Origin: CAWATZ01 sp963784995
Lineage (GTDB): Bacteria; Planctomycetota; Planctomycetia; Gemmatales; Gemmataceae
Assembly: GCA_963784995.1 (NCBI GenBank)
Contig: CAWATZ010000012.1
Location: 186,001-250,000, forward strand
Direction: 5' to 3'
DNA length: 64,000 bases
A program made the translations under genes and the position numbers. Every line of letters begins with the position of its first letter. Position 1 is the first letter of the stretch. Positions 55,395 through 64,000 of the stretch are shown piece by piece. Under the pieces are notes generated by a model, which did not search any database, was not told where the DNA came from, and saw only the letters and a list, made by a program, of their open reading frames with translations.

Positions 55395-55709
55395 TCATTC
55401 GTTGGCGGTCTGGAGGAAATCGCGGGCGAGCCGGCCCCAGTCCGACCGGGCATCTTCCAGGATCTGTTTGCGCCCGGTGCCGGCGGCCTCGTCCTCCAGC
55501 CGGGCCCAGGCGCTCAGCAGCAGCTTCAGGGCCTTCTGCGCCGGCGTATCGGTTTCGGCTCCTTCCTGCTCGAGTATGCCGAAGGGAGTGTTTGGTTTTA
55601 GCTGACCCAGAAGCTTGCAGAAGAGGGCGTTCCGTGCTACGTTGCTGACGTAGATTTGCTGAGCAAGATAGGCTAACAAAGGGGCCGAATGTGCAAAGTC
55701 CCCCCACAA
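55395..55709 (-). CDS. Small helical protein of unknown function
   Basis: A 104-residue frame starting at TTG 55709, which overlaps the helicase start on the other strand by 19 bases. Its composition is protein-like (YLAQQIYVSNVARNALFCKL, KALKLLLSAWARLEDEAAGT, ILEDARSDWGRLARDFLQ), and no better frame covers the interval. The true start may lie further in, or the gene may be a 5'-truncated remnant. No family recognised. Confidence 0.45.
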   Translation of the reverse strand: MWGDFAHSAPLLAYLAQQIYVSNVARNALFCKLLGQLKPNTPFGILEQEGAETDTPAQKALKLLLSAWARLEDEAAGTGRKQILEDARSDWGRLARDFLQTANE

Positions 55710-57770
55710 ATTCCGTCATCGACCTTGGCTTCTGCCTGCGCCCGTACCAAATCGAGGCAGTAGATGAACTTCAAGGTCAGTATCGGCTTGGAAAGGCGGC
55801 TGTCCTTCTCGTTTCCCCGACAGGGTCGGGAAAGACGGCCGTTGGCTGTCATTTCGTCAAATTGGCAGTTGACCAAGGAAAACGGTGCCTTTGGCTTGCG
55901 CACCGCTCTGAACTTATTAGGCAGGCATCGCAGCGTCTTGCTCAAGATTACCGGGTTCGGCACGGCATCATTAAGGCAGGGGTAGCCGAGTACGACCCCC
56001 GATTCCCCGTCCAGATCGCGAGCGTGCAAACCCTCGTCCGGCGGAAGCCCATCGATGCCGTGGGGCTCTTGGTTGTTGATGAAGCCCATCACGCTACTGC
56101 TGAAACCTACCTCCGCATCATAGAGGCTCATCCAAATGCACAGGTCTTGGGACTGACCGCAACGCCTTGGCGGCTAACCGGGAAGCAGCTTGGCTCTCTC
56201 TTTGACGGCATCGTCGCGGTCGCTAACTACCCGTTTCTGATTGATCATGGCTTTCTTGTAAAACCTCGGATCTTCCTCCCAGCGGATCTCCCAGACTTCA
56301 GTACTGTTCGCCTCCTTGGAGGTGATTTTGACGAAGATCAAGCCGCAACAATCATGGAACGTCCTACACTCGTCGGTGACATCCTAGAGCAATGGAAAAA
56401 GCACGCAAATGCAGCAGGGAAACCACGATCGACGATCATTTTTGCATGCAATGTGGCTCACTCACGCCACATTGTAAATGTCTTCAGGCACGCAGGCATC
56501 TCCGCAGAACACCTTGACGGTCAAGTACCTGAGAAAGATCGCGAGGCGATTCTCGATCGCCTCGCGGGTGGTCAGACAAGTATCGTCAGCAATGTCCTTC
56601 TACTTTCGGAAGGTTTCGATTGTCCACCTGTTTCCTGTATTGTCATCGCAAGACCGACGGCAAGCCGAACTCTGTTCATCCAAATGGTTGGACGCGCGTT
56701 GCGTCCGTGTCCGGCGAAGGGAAAAACAGACTGTGTCATTCTGGATCACGCCGGAAATGCCTTTCGTCACGGTCTGATCTCTGAGATCACCTGTTACGAG
56801 TTGGAAGCTGGGGATACGCTCGATTTATCGAAGGAACCCCGGGCAGCCTGTAAGAAGTGCCCATCCTGCTATGCCGTCGTTCAGCAGAATGCGCAGGTCT
56901 GCCCAGAATGCAACTATTCCTTTAGTCTTGGCCGGAAACTACCGGATAGTGCAGAAGGGGAACTGGTTGAAGTCCAAGCCTCTTCGACAAGACCAGAGGC
57001 GACCCCACACTTTACAGCCGTGGAGCAGCCATCGAACCAGAGAAAAATAGTACTCCAACCAAACGCGAGGTCGGTGATCGACTCGTTTCTTGCCGAAGTA
57101 CACGGATCGAGCGCAGAGGCCTATCGCCAACTGCTACTCGACCTAAAACGTGGAGACGTGCGTTCTCGACTCGTAGCGTTGAGGCCGATGCTTTTTCGAT
57201 TGCCTACAGCTGAGAAAATGGCTTTCATCAAGGCGGGGCTTTTTTCACCGCATCCTGACCTTTGGCTTGAAGAAATGACTCGTTCTGGTTGCTTAAAGCC
57301 ATTAGGGCTCAGCTGCATCGAGAGGGTTTACACCGTTCACTCAGGAGGACACAAAGGGCTAACATGCTTCCAAAGAATGACAAAGGCACTCCGTCGGTCG
57401 AAACCGGACCTCACCATGCGACTCGCAACGATCTTTTACGCGGTCGGAGTGCCAGACATCGTTGAGAGGGCCAACAAACATGGATTCAGAACCATCAGAG
57501 GGTACGCTTCTGTTAGCGCCAATGTTGCAACCAAAGCTCTGATTAATCTCGGTGTTGTCGGTGAACTTCGCGAGTGTACCGTGGAACTTATTGCGCACCA
57601 CGAATACCTTTTTGATCAGATATTGAATTATACAAACTCTAACCCAATCTCGAAGCTATGTCAGAGATGGAGAAAGAAACTTGGGCCACTATGGAGGCGA
57701 CACTTTGAGTTCGCAGAATGTCTATGGGAAGGTTCTGTACTTTGCGCGACTTCCTCACATTTTTCGGCCA
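55691..57770 (+). CDS. SF2 DEAH helicase with zinc ribbon, 3' end lost to insertion
   Basis: GTG 55691 starts a SSL2/ResIII-type helicase: Walker A SPTGSGKTA (42-50), AHRSELIRQASQRL, DEAH box VVDEAHH (near 128), motif III GLTATPW, FACNVAHSRHIVNVF, LLLSEGFDCPPV and QMVGRALRPC (motif VI). A four-cysteine ribbon CKKCPSC...CPEC lies at about 387-408, then a helical C-terminal region to about residue 690. The frame stays open to 58537, but beyond about 57770 it reads across a transposase gene in the wrong frame. G+C is visibly lower than in neighbours, a sign of transfer. Possible defence-related helicase. Confidence 0.82.
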
Positions 57771-57900
57771 CTCAGCCGTTCGTCCCAGATGTCCTTTGCG
57801 GTAGCGGCAGGTGCCTGAATGCGTCCTGGCGGGTGGACAAAGGCCGGCTCCCTAAACACGATAACCCTTGCTCAGAGATTTCCGTGTCAAGGAGCCTGCT

Positions 57901-58612
57901 ATGCTATTGTCTCGACTCCCCGCCTTGGTGGCCAGCACCTTCCTCCACCTGGCCCACTGGCTGGACTGCCGAAGCGCCGCTCGCCTTCCCGTCCTCCTGC
58001 TGGGCATCCTCTTTGCCGACGGACGCCGTACCGTCACCTCCTGGTTCCGCCCTGCCGGGATCCAAGACGACTTCCGCCCTCACTACGCCCTCGTCTGCGC
58101 CGTCGGCCAGCAGTTCGACCACCTGGCCATCAGCCTGGTGCTCGCGGTCAAGCCCTTGCTGGGCCCCAAACGCTTGCTGCTGGGCATCGATGATACGCCG
58201 ACGGCACGCTGGGGCCCCGAGGTTGAGGGCGCTGGCCTGCATCACAATCCCAGCCCTGGCCCCGCAGACGAGAACTACGTCTACGGCCACAACTGGGTCG
58301 TCCTGGCCGCCCTGGGCCAGCACCCAGAGTGCGGCACCCTGGCCTTGCCCTTGCAGGCGCAGCTCTACATCCGCCAGACCGATGTGGCCAAACTGCCTCC
58401 CGACCGCCGCCGGCCCTTCCACACCAAATTGGAGTTGGCCGCCCAGCAGCTGCACTGGGTCAAACCCTGGGTGGACAGCCAGTTCGAGGAACACTGGGTG
58501 GTGGTCGATGGCGGTTACTCCAAAAAGCCGTTCCTGAAGCCGGCGCGGCAGGCCGGCTTCATCGTGGTGGGCCGACTGCGCAAGGACGCGGCCCTGTGGT
58601 CGCTACCTTTGC
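57901..58612 (+). pseudogene. DDE transposase (IS701/DDE_5-like), 3' part missing
   Basis: Starts at ATG 57901 with AAGGAG upstream. The N-terminal ~237 residues are intact: LADGRRTVTSWFRPAGIQDD-like region, first catalytic Asp in LLLGIDDTP, YGHNWVVLAALGQHPECGTL and second Asp in WVVVDGGYSKKPF; the third acidic residue is missing because the gene stops matching at about 58612, where an IS66-type end begins. The frame continues for another 168 codons of unrelated sequence to 59115. Its left end, within about 57770-57900, was not resolved. The family name is tentative. Confidence 0.8.
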
Positions 58613-58697
58613 GTAAGCGTCCGGTAAAAACCACTGTTGCAGCGCCGGGTATGCTCCGAGCATGTTTCGCCCGACCCATGCTCTGGAGGTATCTCGT

Positions 58698-59057
58698 ATG
58701 TCTGCCGGTCGATCTCGTGATCCGGACAAGGAGCGTTTCTGGCGCTCCCACCTCGAACGTTGGCTCGTCAGTGGTCTGTCCATCCGCGCCTACTGCCGCC
58801 GCCACCAGCTGGCCGAGGCGTCCTTTTATTGCTGGCGGCGAACGTTGGCCCAACGCGACACCGACGCCTGCCAGCACCCGGCCTCAGACCCTGTTACCTT
58901 CGTCCCCCTGCACGTCACCCCCGAACCTACCGCCGCCACGCCGAGCCTCGAAGTCGTCCTGGGCAACGGCCGACGCCTGTTCGTTGGGCCAGGCTTCGAT
59001 GCCGCCTCCTTGCGTACTCTGCTGGCTGTCCTGGAGGAGAGGCCATGCTCCCCCTGA
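58698..59057 (+). CDS. tnpA: IS66 TnpA-type accessory protein
   Basis: A 119-residue HTH protein: RFWRSHLERWLVSGLSIRAY CRRHQLAEASFYCWRRTL (split for length) is the typical TnpA helix-turn-helix with the SFYxWRR end, followed by a variable linker and the C-terminal LRTLLAVLEERPC. GGAGG lies 8 bases before ATG 58698. It overlaps TnpB by 13 bases. Confidence 0.88.
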   Translation: MSAGRSRDPDKERFWRSHLERWLVSGLSIRAYCRRHQLAEASFYCWRRTLAQRDTDACQHPASDPVTFVPLHVTPEPTAATPSLEVVLGNGRRLFVGPGFDAASLRTLLAVLEERPCSP

Positions 59058-59410
59058 CACCACCCGGACGCATTTTTCTCTGCCTGGCCGCCGTCGATTG
59101 CCGCAAATCGTTTGACGGGCTGGCGGCCCTGGTCAGCCAGGGGCTGGGCGACGATCCCCTCTCCGGTGACTGGTTCGTCTTTCGCAATCGACGCGGCGAC
59201 CGCCTCAAGATCCTCAGCTGGCAGCAAGACGGCTATGCCATCTGGTACAAGCGGTTGGAAGAAGGCGTCTTTCGTTTTCCGACCGCACCAACTGGGCAGA
59301 CTGGACAACTGGAGGTCCGCGCTGCCGAGCTGACCATGCTGTTAGACGGGGTCGTGTTGGAAAAGGTCGAACGCCGTCACCGCTACCAGCGGCCGGCAAC
59401 GACGCTCTAA
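59045..59410 (+). CDS. tnpB: IS66 TnpB (IS66 Orf2-like) protein
   Basis: A 121-residue product with the family pattern IFLCLAAVDCRKSFDGLAAL, DPLSGDWFVFRNRRGDRLKI LSWQQDGYAIWYKRLEEGVF (two joined segments) and TMLLDGV. Required for IS66 transposition with TnpA and TnpC; the biochemical role is unknown. Intact. Confidence 0.92.
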   Translation: MLPLTPPGRIFLCLAAVDCRKSFDGLAALVSQGLGDDPLSGDWFVFRNRRGDRLKILSWQQDGYAIWYKRLEEGVFRFPTAPTGQTGQLEVRAAELTMLLDGVVLEKVERRHRYQRPATTL

Positions 59411-59597
59411 GTCCACTTTTCTCTCAGGAGGGCCTCCTGCGGGAGGCCCTCAGCACTTCAGACCAACTCATTCGCCGACCAGCAAGCAGTGGCTCACTTT
59501 CCCTGATTGCTACAGATTGTCTTCAGCACACTTAAGTTGCAAGCTGTTTTCCAAATGGCGACGAAAAACACGTCGCCGGCTGCTATGATGTCTAAGT

Positions 59598-61349
59598 ATG
59601 AGTACTGCCACGACCACCACAACCGCGGCTTTAGACGTCCAGCACTTGCCTGACGATCCCGCCGTCCTCAAACGGATGATCGAGGAGTTGCTCGGAGCCC
59701 TGGCGGCACGCCAGCGGGAGCTGAGCCAAATCCAAGTCCGCCTGGACCAGCTGCTGCGTCGTCTCTATGGTCCACGCAGCGAACGATTCGACCCCAGCCA
59801 ATTGTCTCTGTTTACGCAACCGGATGCGGCGGCAGCCAACGGAGACGGTCCAACAGGACCAGACGAGAGCAAACCAGCCAAAGCCAAGCGGCGCCACAAG
59901 CACGGCCGGCAGCGGCCTCCCCAACACTTGCCTCGGCAGCGTCGGCTGCATGAGCTAACGGAAGCGGAGCGTTGCTGCAGTTGCTGTGGTCTGCCCCGCG
60001 TGGTCATTGGCGAAGAAGTCAGCGAGCAATACGATTGCGTGCCGCAGTCGATCTTTGTCATCGAAAACGTCCGCCTGAAGTATGCGTGTGTTGGCTGTGA
60101 GCAACGGCGCCGGCAGCTGTCCGAGCAAAGCGAGCCGCCACCGGCCACGGTGTCTGAGCCGGCCGCCGCGGGGTCCGGCCCGACGGCAGCAACCACTGCT
60201 GGGGCCACTGCAACAGCGGACCCCGTTTTGTTCCAGCCCGGCGTCGTGCCTGTCGTGACGCTGAGCACGGCACCCCTGCCGCTGGAGGGAGTGCCACGCT
60301 GCCTGGCGGCGCCGGGCTGCTGGCTCACGTCATCCTCAGCAAGTTTGGCGATCACCTGCCGCTGTATCGGCAAGAACAGATCTTCGCGCGGCAGGGAGTG
60401 CCGCTGAAACGCAGCACGCTGTGCGACTGGCTGAAGCAGTCGGCTGACCTGGTGCGGCCGCTCTATGAGTTGCTGCACAGCGACATCAAGAAGTCTCAGG
60501 TGATCGGGAGCGATGACACTCCAGTGACAGTCCAGAGCCGTGGCGTGCGTGCCAGCCATCAGGGTCGTGTCTGGGTCTACCTGGGCGACACGGACCATCC
60601 CTACACCGTCTATGATTACAGTCCCGATCGCAAGCAAGAACGGCCCCAGGACTTCCTGAAAGGCTACCAGGGCTTCTTGCAAGCCGATGCTTACAGCGGC
60701 TACGACCAACTGTATGCCGGCGGCAAGATCGTGGAAGTCGGTTGTTGGGCGCACGTGCGGCGGAAGTTCTTCGAGGCGCAGACGACAGACGCGGCGCGGG
60801 CGTCCTACGTGTTAGGAGTGATTCGCCAGTTGTATGCCGTGGAGAAGAAAGCGACCCAGCAGAGTGAGGATGCGGGGTTGTCGTTGGCAGAGAGTTGGCA
60901 GCTGCGGCAGCGGTTGCGTCAGGAAGAGAGTGTGCCACTGCTGACGTCGCTAAGACAATGGTTGGAGCAAGAACGAGGCGGAGTGCTGCCGAAGAGTCCA
61001 ATGGGCGAAGCCATCACTTATGCCTTGAACCAATGGCAGGCCCTGGAGCGTTATACGACCCAAGGGTATTTGGCGATTGACAACAACGCGGCGGAAGGCG
61101 CCCTGCGCGGTGGCGGTTGGCCGTAAGAACTACTTGTTCTTTGGCAGCGATGGCGGCGGGGAGACGGCAGCGGTGCTGTACAGCCTGGTGCAGACGTGCA
61201 AGCGTCTGGGGATCGAGCCGTGGCGCTACTTGCGTGACGTGCTGCAGCGTTTGCCGAGCTGTGCAGCGGAGCAACTGCCAGAACTGCTGCCGGACCGCTG
61301 GGCGGCGGCGCAACGGCGCGCCAGCGAAGCGGTCGTGGACAGCGGCTGA
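59598..61349 (+). pseudogene. tnpC: IS66 TnpC transposase, two frameshifts
   Basis: About 584 codons in three frames. Frame one (to about 60313) has the leucine-zipper-like start (LKRMIEELLGALAARQRELS), LLRRLYGPRSERFDPSQLSL and the zinc-finger CCSCCG...CVGC. After a missing base, frame two carries LKRSTLCDWLKQSADLVRPL, the first catalytic Asp in IGSDDTPVTV, QADAYSGYDQLY, VGCWAHVRRKFFEAQ and LAIDNNAAEGALR with the terminal acidic residue. At about 61106 the frame changes again to VGRKNYLFFGSDGGGETAAV, which is the usual C-terminal region. Whether the element is inactive or the sequence erroneous is open. Confidence 0.85.
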
Positions 61350-61470
61350 GCGTGCCGCGGTCCAGGCCGCCCTGCCCGCCAAGCCAAGAAGGACACGTCC
61401 GCCGCTGCCCGTCCGGAGTTCGTCCCGGCGAACCGTTGGACCGCGCGGCTGCCCACCAGCACCGTCATGC

Positions 61471-61926
61471 CTGGGCAAGCTCTTGGTGCATCCCGAACGT
61501 CTCCTCCGTCTTCCCATCCCTGCCTGCGGTTCGGCGGACGCTTACTATCTCGGCGAGGTCGAGGGGGCCAACCTCATCAAGATCCACCGCCGCAGCGGCA
61601 AGCTGTCGTACCTGGTCTACCCCGACTTCGAGCGCGATCCGCACCCGGCGCTGCTCCGCTGCGTCAGACTGAACTTGCGCAGCCGGCAGATCGAGTGTTA
61701 CGACTACGGCACAAGCAGCAACCCGCCGGTGCTGCACCGCAAGGAGTCGTTCCTCCGGCCGGACGATCCACTGTACAAGAGGTTCGCCCAGCTGACGGCA
61801 CAGGAAGAGAAACACGGCTTGCTCGACGATGCCAGCAGTATCGGGACGCGGGACGGCTGGGCGAGGAGGTTGGCGGAGAAGGGGTTTGCACTGAAGGGGC
61901 GCCGGCTGGTGCGGTGTCACGGTTGA
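61471..61926 (+). pseudogene. 3' fragment of a DNA-phosphorothioation-associated methyltransferase-like gene
   Basis: The visible frame ends in about 125 residues of YLGEVEGANLIKIHRRSGKL, SYLVYPDFERDPHPALLRCV, NPPVLHRKESFLRPDDPLYK, RFAQLTAQEEKHGLLDDASS and IGTRDGWARRLAEKGFALKG, the C-terminal part of the methyltransferase-like family that accompanies Dnd phosphorothioation systems (TIGR04096-type). The SAM-binding N-terminal half is missing; the IS66 element lies in its place. Homology may extend upstream to about 61471 (GKLLVHPERLLRLP) or begin just after the putative IS end at 61545. The last bases overlap the convergent gene by 10. Confidence 0.65.
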
Positions 61927-62651
61927 ACGCCCAGCGGAGGCGGTGCGAACCCGGCGATCTGTTGGAAGTAGAGGTCGCGAACTTTTTTCACCGCGATCGT
62001 CCAGTCGTCCTCTGCGGTGCCTTCGCGTCCCTGTTGCAACCGCTCTTCGTACTCCCGCTGAGCATGGGGAGAAATGCCTCTGTCCGGAATGCGGGGAGGA
62101 TTTGCCCAGAATTCCTTGACGAGCTGGTCCGGGTCCGTGGGACGGAAAGGATGTTGCTTGAGGAGGCAGTGACTGCGTCTCCTGGCTTCCGGCACAACCT
62201 GATCTGCCGGGGCGTCAAGAAAGCGCTTCCACCATCCCTCTTGAAGGCGGACGCCGATCCAGCGGAGGCGTTCCTCACAGGCAACAATCCTTTCCAGAAT
62301 GCGCTCAACAAGGCGAACGAGCTGTCCTTGATTTGCAGGAATTTCCCAGTGACGAAAATCGACGGCGACAACCCCAGTGCTGCCAGGATTGTTGTTATTG
62401 GGCCGAATGTCTGCTGCAACCAGGTCCTCGTTGTCGATCCGCAGTACGTGATAGGCTTTCCGTTTGGCAGTTGGGTTGGTCAAATGAACGGCGGCAACAA
62501 CCTCCACTTCTTCGATCGAGGAGTTGCTTTCGTAGAGCGATGGGCTGGGGTCCTTGAAGTCATCGAACCACTTTCTCGCGATTTGCTCGGGGGTATTGGG
62601 ATAATCCCAACCGCTCAGGCTGGCACAATCGGAGAGTCGCAACAGGGGCAT
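61917..62651 (-). CDS. Unknown protein, downstream gene of a two-gene operon
   Basis: A 244-residue product from ATG 62651. It begins MPLLRLSDCASLSGWDYPNT PEQIARKWFDDF; a central beta-rich part (EVEVVAAVHLTNPTAKRKAY, LRIDNEDLVAADIRPNNNNP) is followed by helical segments (QLVRLVERILERIVACEERL, DDWTIAVKKVRDLYFQQIAG). No family recognised. The ribosome site is poor (AAGG 12 bases upstream), and the frame is open further upstream through the previous gene, so the start is uncertain. It lies 23 bases after the HEAT-like gene and is probably co-transcribed. Confidence 0.7.
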   Translation of the reverse strand: MPLLRLSDCASLSGWDYPNTPEQIARKWFDDFKDPSPSLYESNSSIEEVEVVAAVHLTNPTAKRKAYHVLRIDNEDLVAADIRPNNNNPGSTGVVAVDFRHWEIPANQGQLVRLVERILERIVACEERLRWIGVRLQEGWWKRFLDAPADQVVPEARRRSHCLLKQHPFRPTDPDQLVKEFWANPPRIPDRGISPHAQREYEERLQQGREGTAEDDWTIAVKKVRDLYFQQIAGFAPPPLGVQP

Positions 62652-62674
62652 CGGCGGCGAAACCTTGGAAACTC

Positions 62675-63364
62675 CTAACGGCCGAGCAAGGCGATCCGGT
62701 CCGCGGCAAGGCTGGCGACGTCCTCGTCGGGGTCCTTGGCGAGAACCTGCCAGACCGAAAGGGGATCTGCGAGTACGTCTCCATCCAGCAACGCAAGGAG
62801 TTCCCGCCGAGTGTCCAGGTCTGGATTGTGCGCGAGCATTGTGAGGGCCTCGCGCCGCTCTTCGTTTGAGATCCCCTCTATCTCCGCAATGGTGCGGACG
62901 AAGAACCGGCACTCGGGAGCTGCTCTCTTACAGAGGGACTTCAGTGCCGGCCAGGAAGCCGCACCGCGGTTGGCAAGCAAGTGATCGGCGGTCGAAAGCA
63001 GCCTTGGATCTCGAGTTTCGGCGTACAGGGCGAGGGCTGCATTGAGAATCTGCTCGGGATTCGCAATCTGCTCCAGGGCTCCGACAACGAGATTCTGTTG
63101 GGCGTAGGAAGCCCTGACGAGGTAGGGGAGCAGGATGGCAGTAGTCTCCTCGGCGGATACAGCGTGTCCACGAGTGTTCTTCACGAGGGTCGCCACCGCA
63201 TCGAGCGGGGCTTTTTGAAAGGCATCGGCGAAAGCGCGGGATTGCTGGCGGCGAGTCAGTTTCCCGGATGCGGGAGCTGATTCGCCGTTGAGCTGATCCC
63301 CGAGAACCGTATCAATGACGGGCGGGTTGGCGCCGATCGGGTTGGTGGTTTTTTCAGCCGTCAT
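62675..63364 (-). CDS. HEAT-like repeat protein of unknown function
   Basis: A 229-residue soluble product from ATG 63364. After an N-terminal linker, helical pairs recur: AVSAEETTAILLPYLVRASY, NLVVGALEQIANPEQILNAA, DPRLLSTADHLLANRGAASW, NEERREALTMLAHNPDLDTR and DPLSVWQVLAKDPDEDVASL, as in HEAT/ARM solenoids. These act as protein-binding scaffolds. The first gene of the operon with 61917-62651. Confidence 0.72.
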   Translation of the reverse strand: MTAEKTTNPIGANPPVIDTVLGDQLNGESAPASGKLTRRQQSRAFADAFQKAPLDAVATLVKNTRGHAVSAEETTAILLPYLVRASYAQQNLVVGALEQIANPEQILNAALALYAETRDPRLLSTADHLLANRGAASWPALKSLCKRAAPECRFFVRTIAEIEGISNEERREALTMLAHNPDLDTRRELLALLDGDVLADPLSVWQVLAKDPDEDVASLAADRIALLGR

Positions 63365-63827
63365 AAGCCACTCTTGCGAAGATAAGGAACCTTTGACACC
63401 CCCATCAAGCGAGCGAATTCCAGGTTTCGTCTCACAACTGCCGGAAACCTGGAGCCATCAGGACAGAAAAGGGATGAACTCCCAGTCACTCAGGCATTAT
63501 ACCACGAAGTGAGCTAATTCGTACCGCAGATCCCTTGATCCATGAACGATTGAGCAGATCGCGCGTTTCTTCGATTCCTGATTCTACTTCTATTTTTCGC
63601 GCGGAGTTCACTAAAAACCGCTTGCCAAACGGGGGGAATGTGCCGATTCTGACCAGAGGGTCTTTCCTCCATGCACCGGCGGCCGAGCCGGCTGTTTGCT
63701 CTCTTGACCTGGCTCTGTTCCGAGACCCGGCGGGGAAGCGCGAGGAGCCTTCGAGGCATCCACCACCGTGGCCGCGGGCATCGGCTGAGCGGTCCATACA
63801 TCCATTGTCCTGCTTCGAGAGCTGAAC
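63365..63827. other. Divergent intergenic region, no gene seen
   Basis: 463 bases, AT-richer than average around 63480-63600 (GCATTATACCACG, TTCTACTTCTATTTTTCG). Short frames on both strands lack homology and good starts. TTGAGC...TCTTCG-type elements are not convincing promoters. No tRNA-like fold recognised. Confidence 0.4.
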
Positions 63828-64000
63828 ATGACGCGACTCGGAAAAAAGCTCGTTGCCTTATCGCTGTCCCTGGGCGCCGTGGCGGGTGTGCTGCTTCTGG
63901 GCAAGCAAGGCACCCCAGCGGACAGGCCGGCGGTCGCGAAGCCGGTCCTGCACTGGGTGTTCGACCCGACCAGCGTCGTCGGGAACACGGTGACCGATCG
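63828..64000 (+). CDS. N-terminus of an exported protein, cut by the window edge
   Basis: From ATG 63828, 57 codons are visible. A basic start and hydrophobic core (LVALSLSLGAVAGVLLLG) form a signal peptide or anchor. The following LHWVFDPTSVVGNTVTDR resembles the start of LamG/concanavalin-like modules of planctomycete secreted proteins, but too little is present to be sure. Confidence 0.6.
   Translation, partial: MTRLGKKLVALSLSLGAVAGVLLLGKQGTPADRPAVAKPVLHWVFDPTSVVGNTVTD

Larger units (their letters stand above)
58613..61545 (+). mobile_element. IS66-family insertion sequence
   Basis: The element carries the three IS66 genes in order. Its left end is placed at 58613 (GTAAGCGTCCGGTAAAAACC), exactly where the DDE transposase is broken; IS66 ends characteristically begin GTAAGCG. 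The best right-end candidate is CGGACGCTTAC at 61535-61545, an exact 11-base inverted match. Flanking bases (ACCTTTGC and TATCTCGG) do not form the expected 8-bp target duplication, and the missing part of the DDE transposase does not follow, so a deletion after insertion is likely. The right boundary is uncertain because methyltransferase-like coding may begin before it. Confidence 0.72.

Noticed and set aside
57771..58537. C-terminal 250 codons of the helicase frame
   Set aside because: They overlap the intact N-terminal coding part of a DDE transposase in another frame and have shadow-like composition (Ser, Pro, Trp-rich).
63535..63825. Short plus-strand frame before the last gene
   Set aside because: No homology, no ribosome site, and it overlaps the likely promoter of the exported protein at 63828.

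Overview
The window reads as chromosomal DNA of a high-G+C planctomycete, most probably of the Gemmataceae/Gemmatales type. The evidence is a secreted beta-propeller protein with the planctomycete LEPLEDRCLLS N-terminal motif, two ECF-sigma/Ser-Thr-kinase pairs (one kinase carrying a WD40 propeller), secreted WD40 proteins, a TIGR03067-type protein, DUF4058 proteins, a TDAGL-type leucine-rich-repeat gene and many interspersed palindromes. This assignment is inference from gene content; no rRNA gene is present.

Layout. 1-8 kb: membrane proteins (HTTM type), a secreted Ig-like protein, holA, pdxA and a convergent glycosylasparaginase. 7.7-18.2 kb: ECF sigma coupled to a WD40 kinase, a PIN-type toxin-antitoxin pair between two 76-bp direct repeats, the LEPLEDR/SBBP propeller, and an Lhr-like helicase overlapping a PdeM-like phosphoesterase. 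18.2-29.6 kb: BON protein, WD40 protein, a wrecked cimA with a duplicated leader, valS with a zinc-ribbon-like insert, a broken LRR gene and a DUF433/PIN-like pair. 29.6-43.7 kb is mostly housekeeping: recA, cca, rsmD, rpmA, a PP2C phosphatase, a bifunctional-nuclease-family protein, an esterase/SMP-30 fusion and rarA, mixed with small secreted planctomycete proteins. 43.9-53.5 kb: WD40-HEAT protein, a lone receiver domain, a second ECF sigma/kinase pair, a beta-lactamase-fold esterase and two divergent DUF4058 genes. 53.7-64 kb is an accessory island: a DUF4365 nuclease-like gene coupled to an unknown gene, an AT-richer SF2 helicase cut off at its 3' end by a DDE transposase, which is itself cut by an IS66 element, and then the tail of a phosphorothioation-associated methyltransferase-like gene. 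This looks like a damaged defence island.

Two features run through the whole window. First, intergenic spaces are filled by palindromic elements of about ten families (A-J below). Several recur in the window, one family exists in a short and a long REPIN-like form, and several sit inside or at the ends of genes, where they encode peptide tails or supply stop codons. Second, at least nine otherwise well-conserved genes (including the housekeeping genes valS, cca and rsmD) carry single-base frameshifts, both insertions and deletions. That pattern is easier to explain by residual sequencing error than by gene decay, so frameshifted genes are annotated over their reconstructed extent. No tRNA, rRNA or CRISPR array was recognised.
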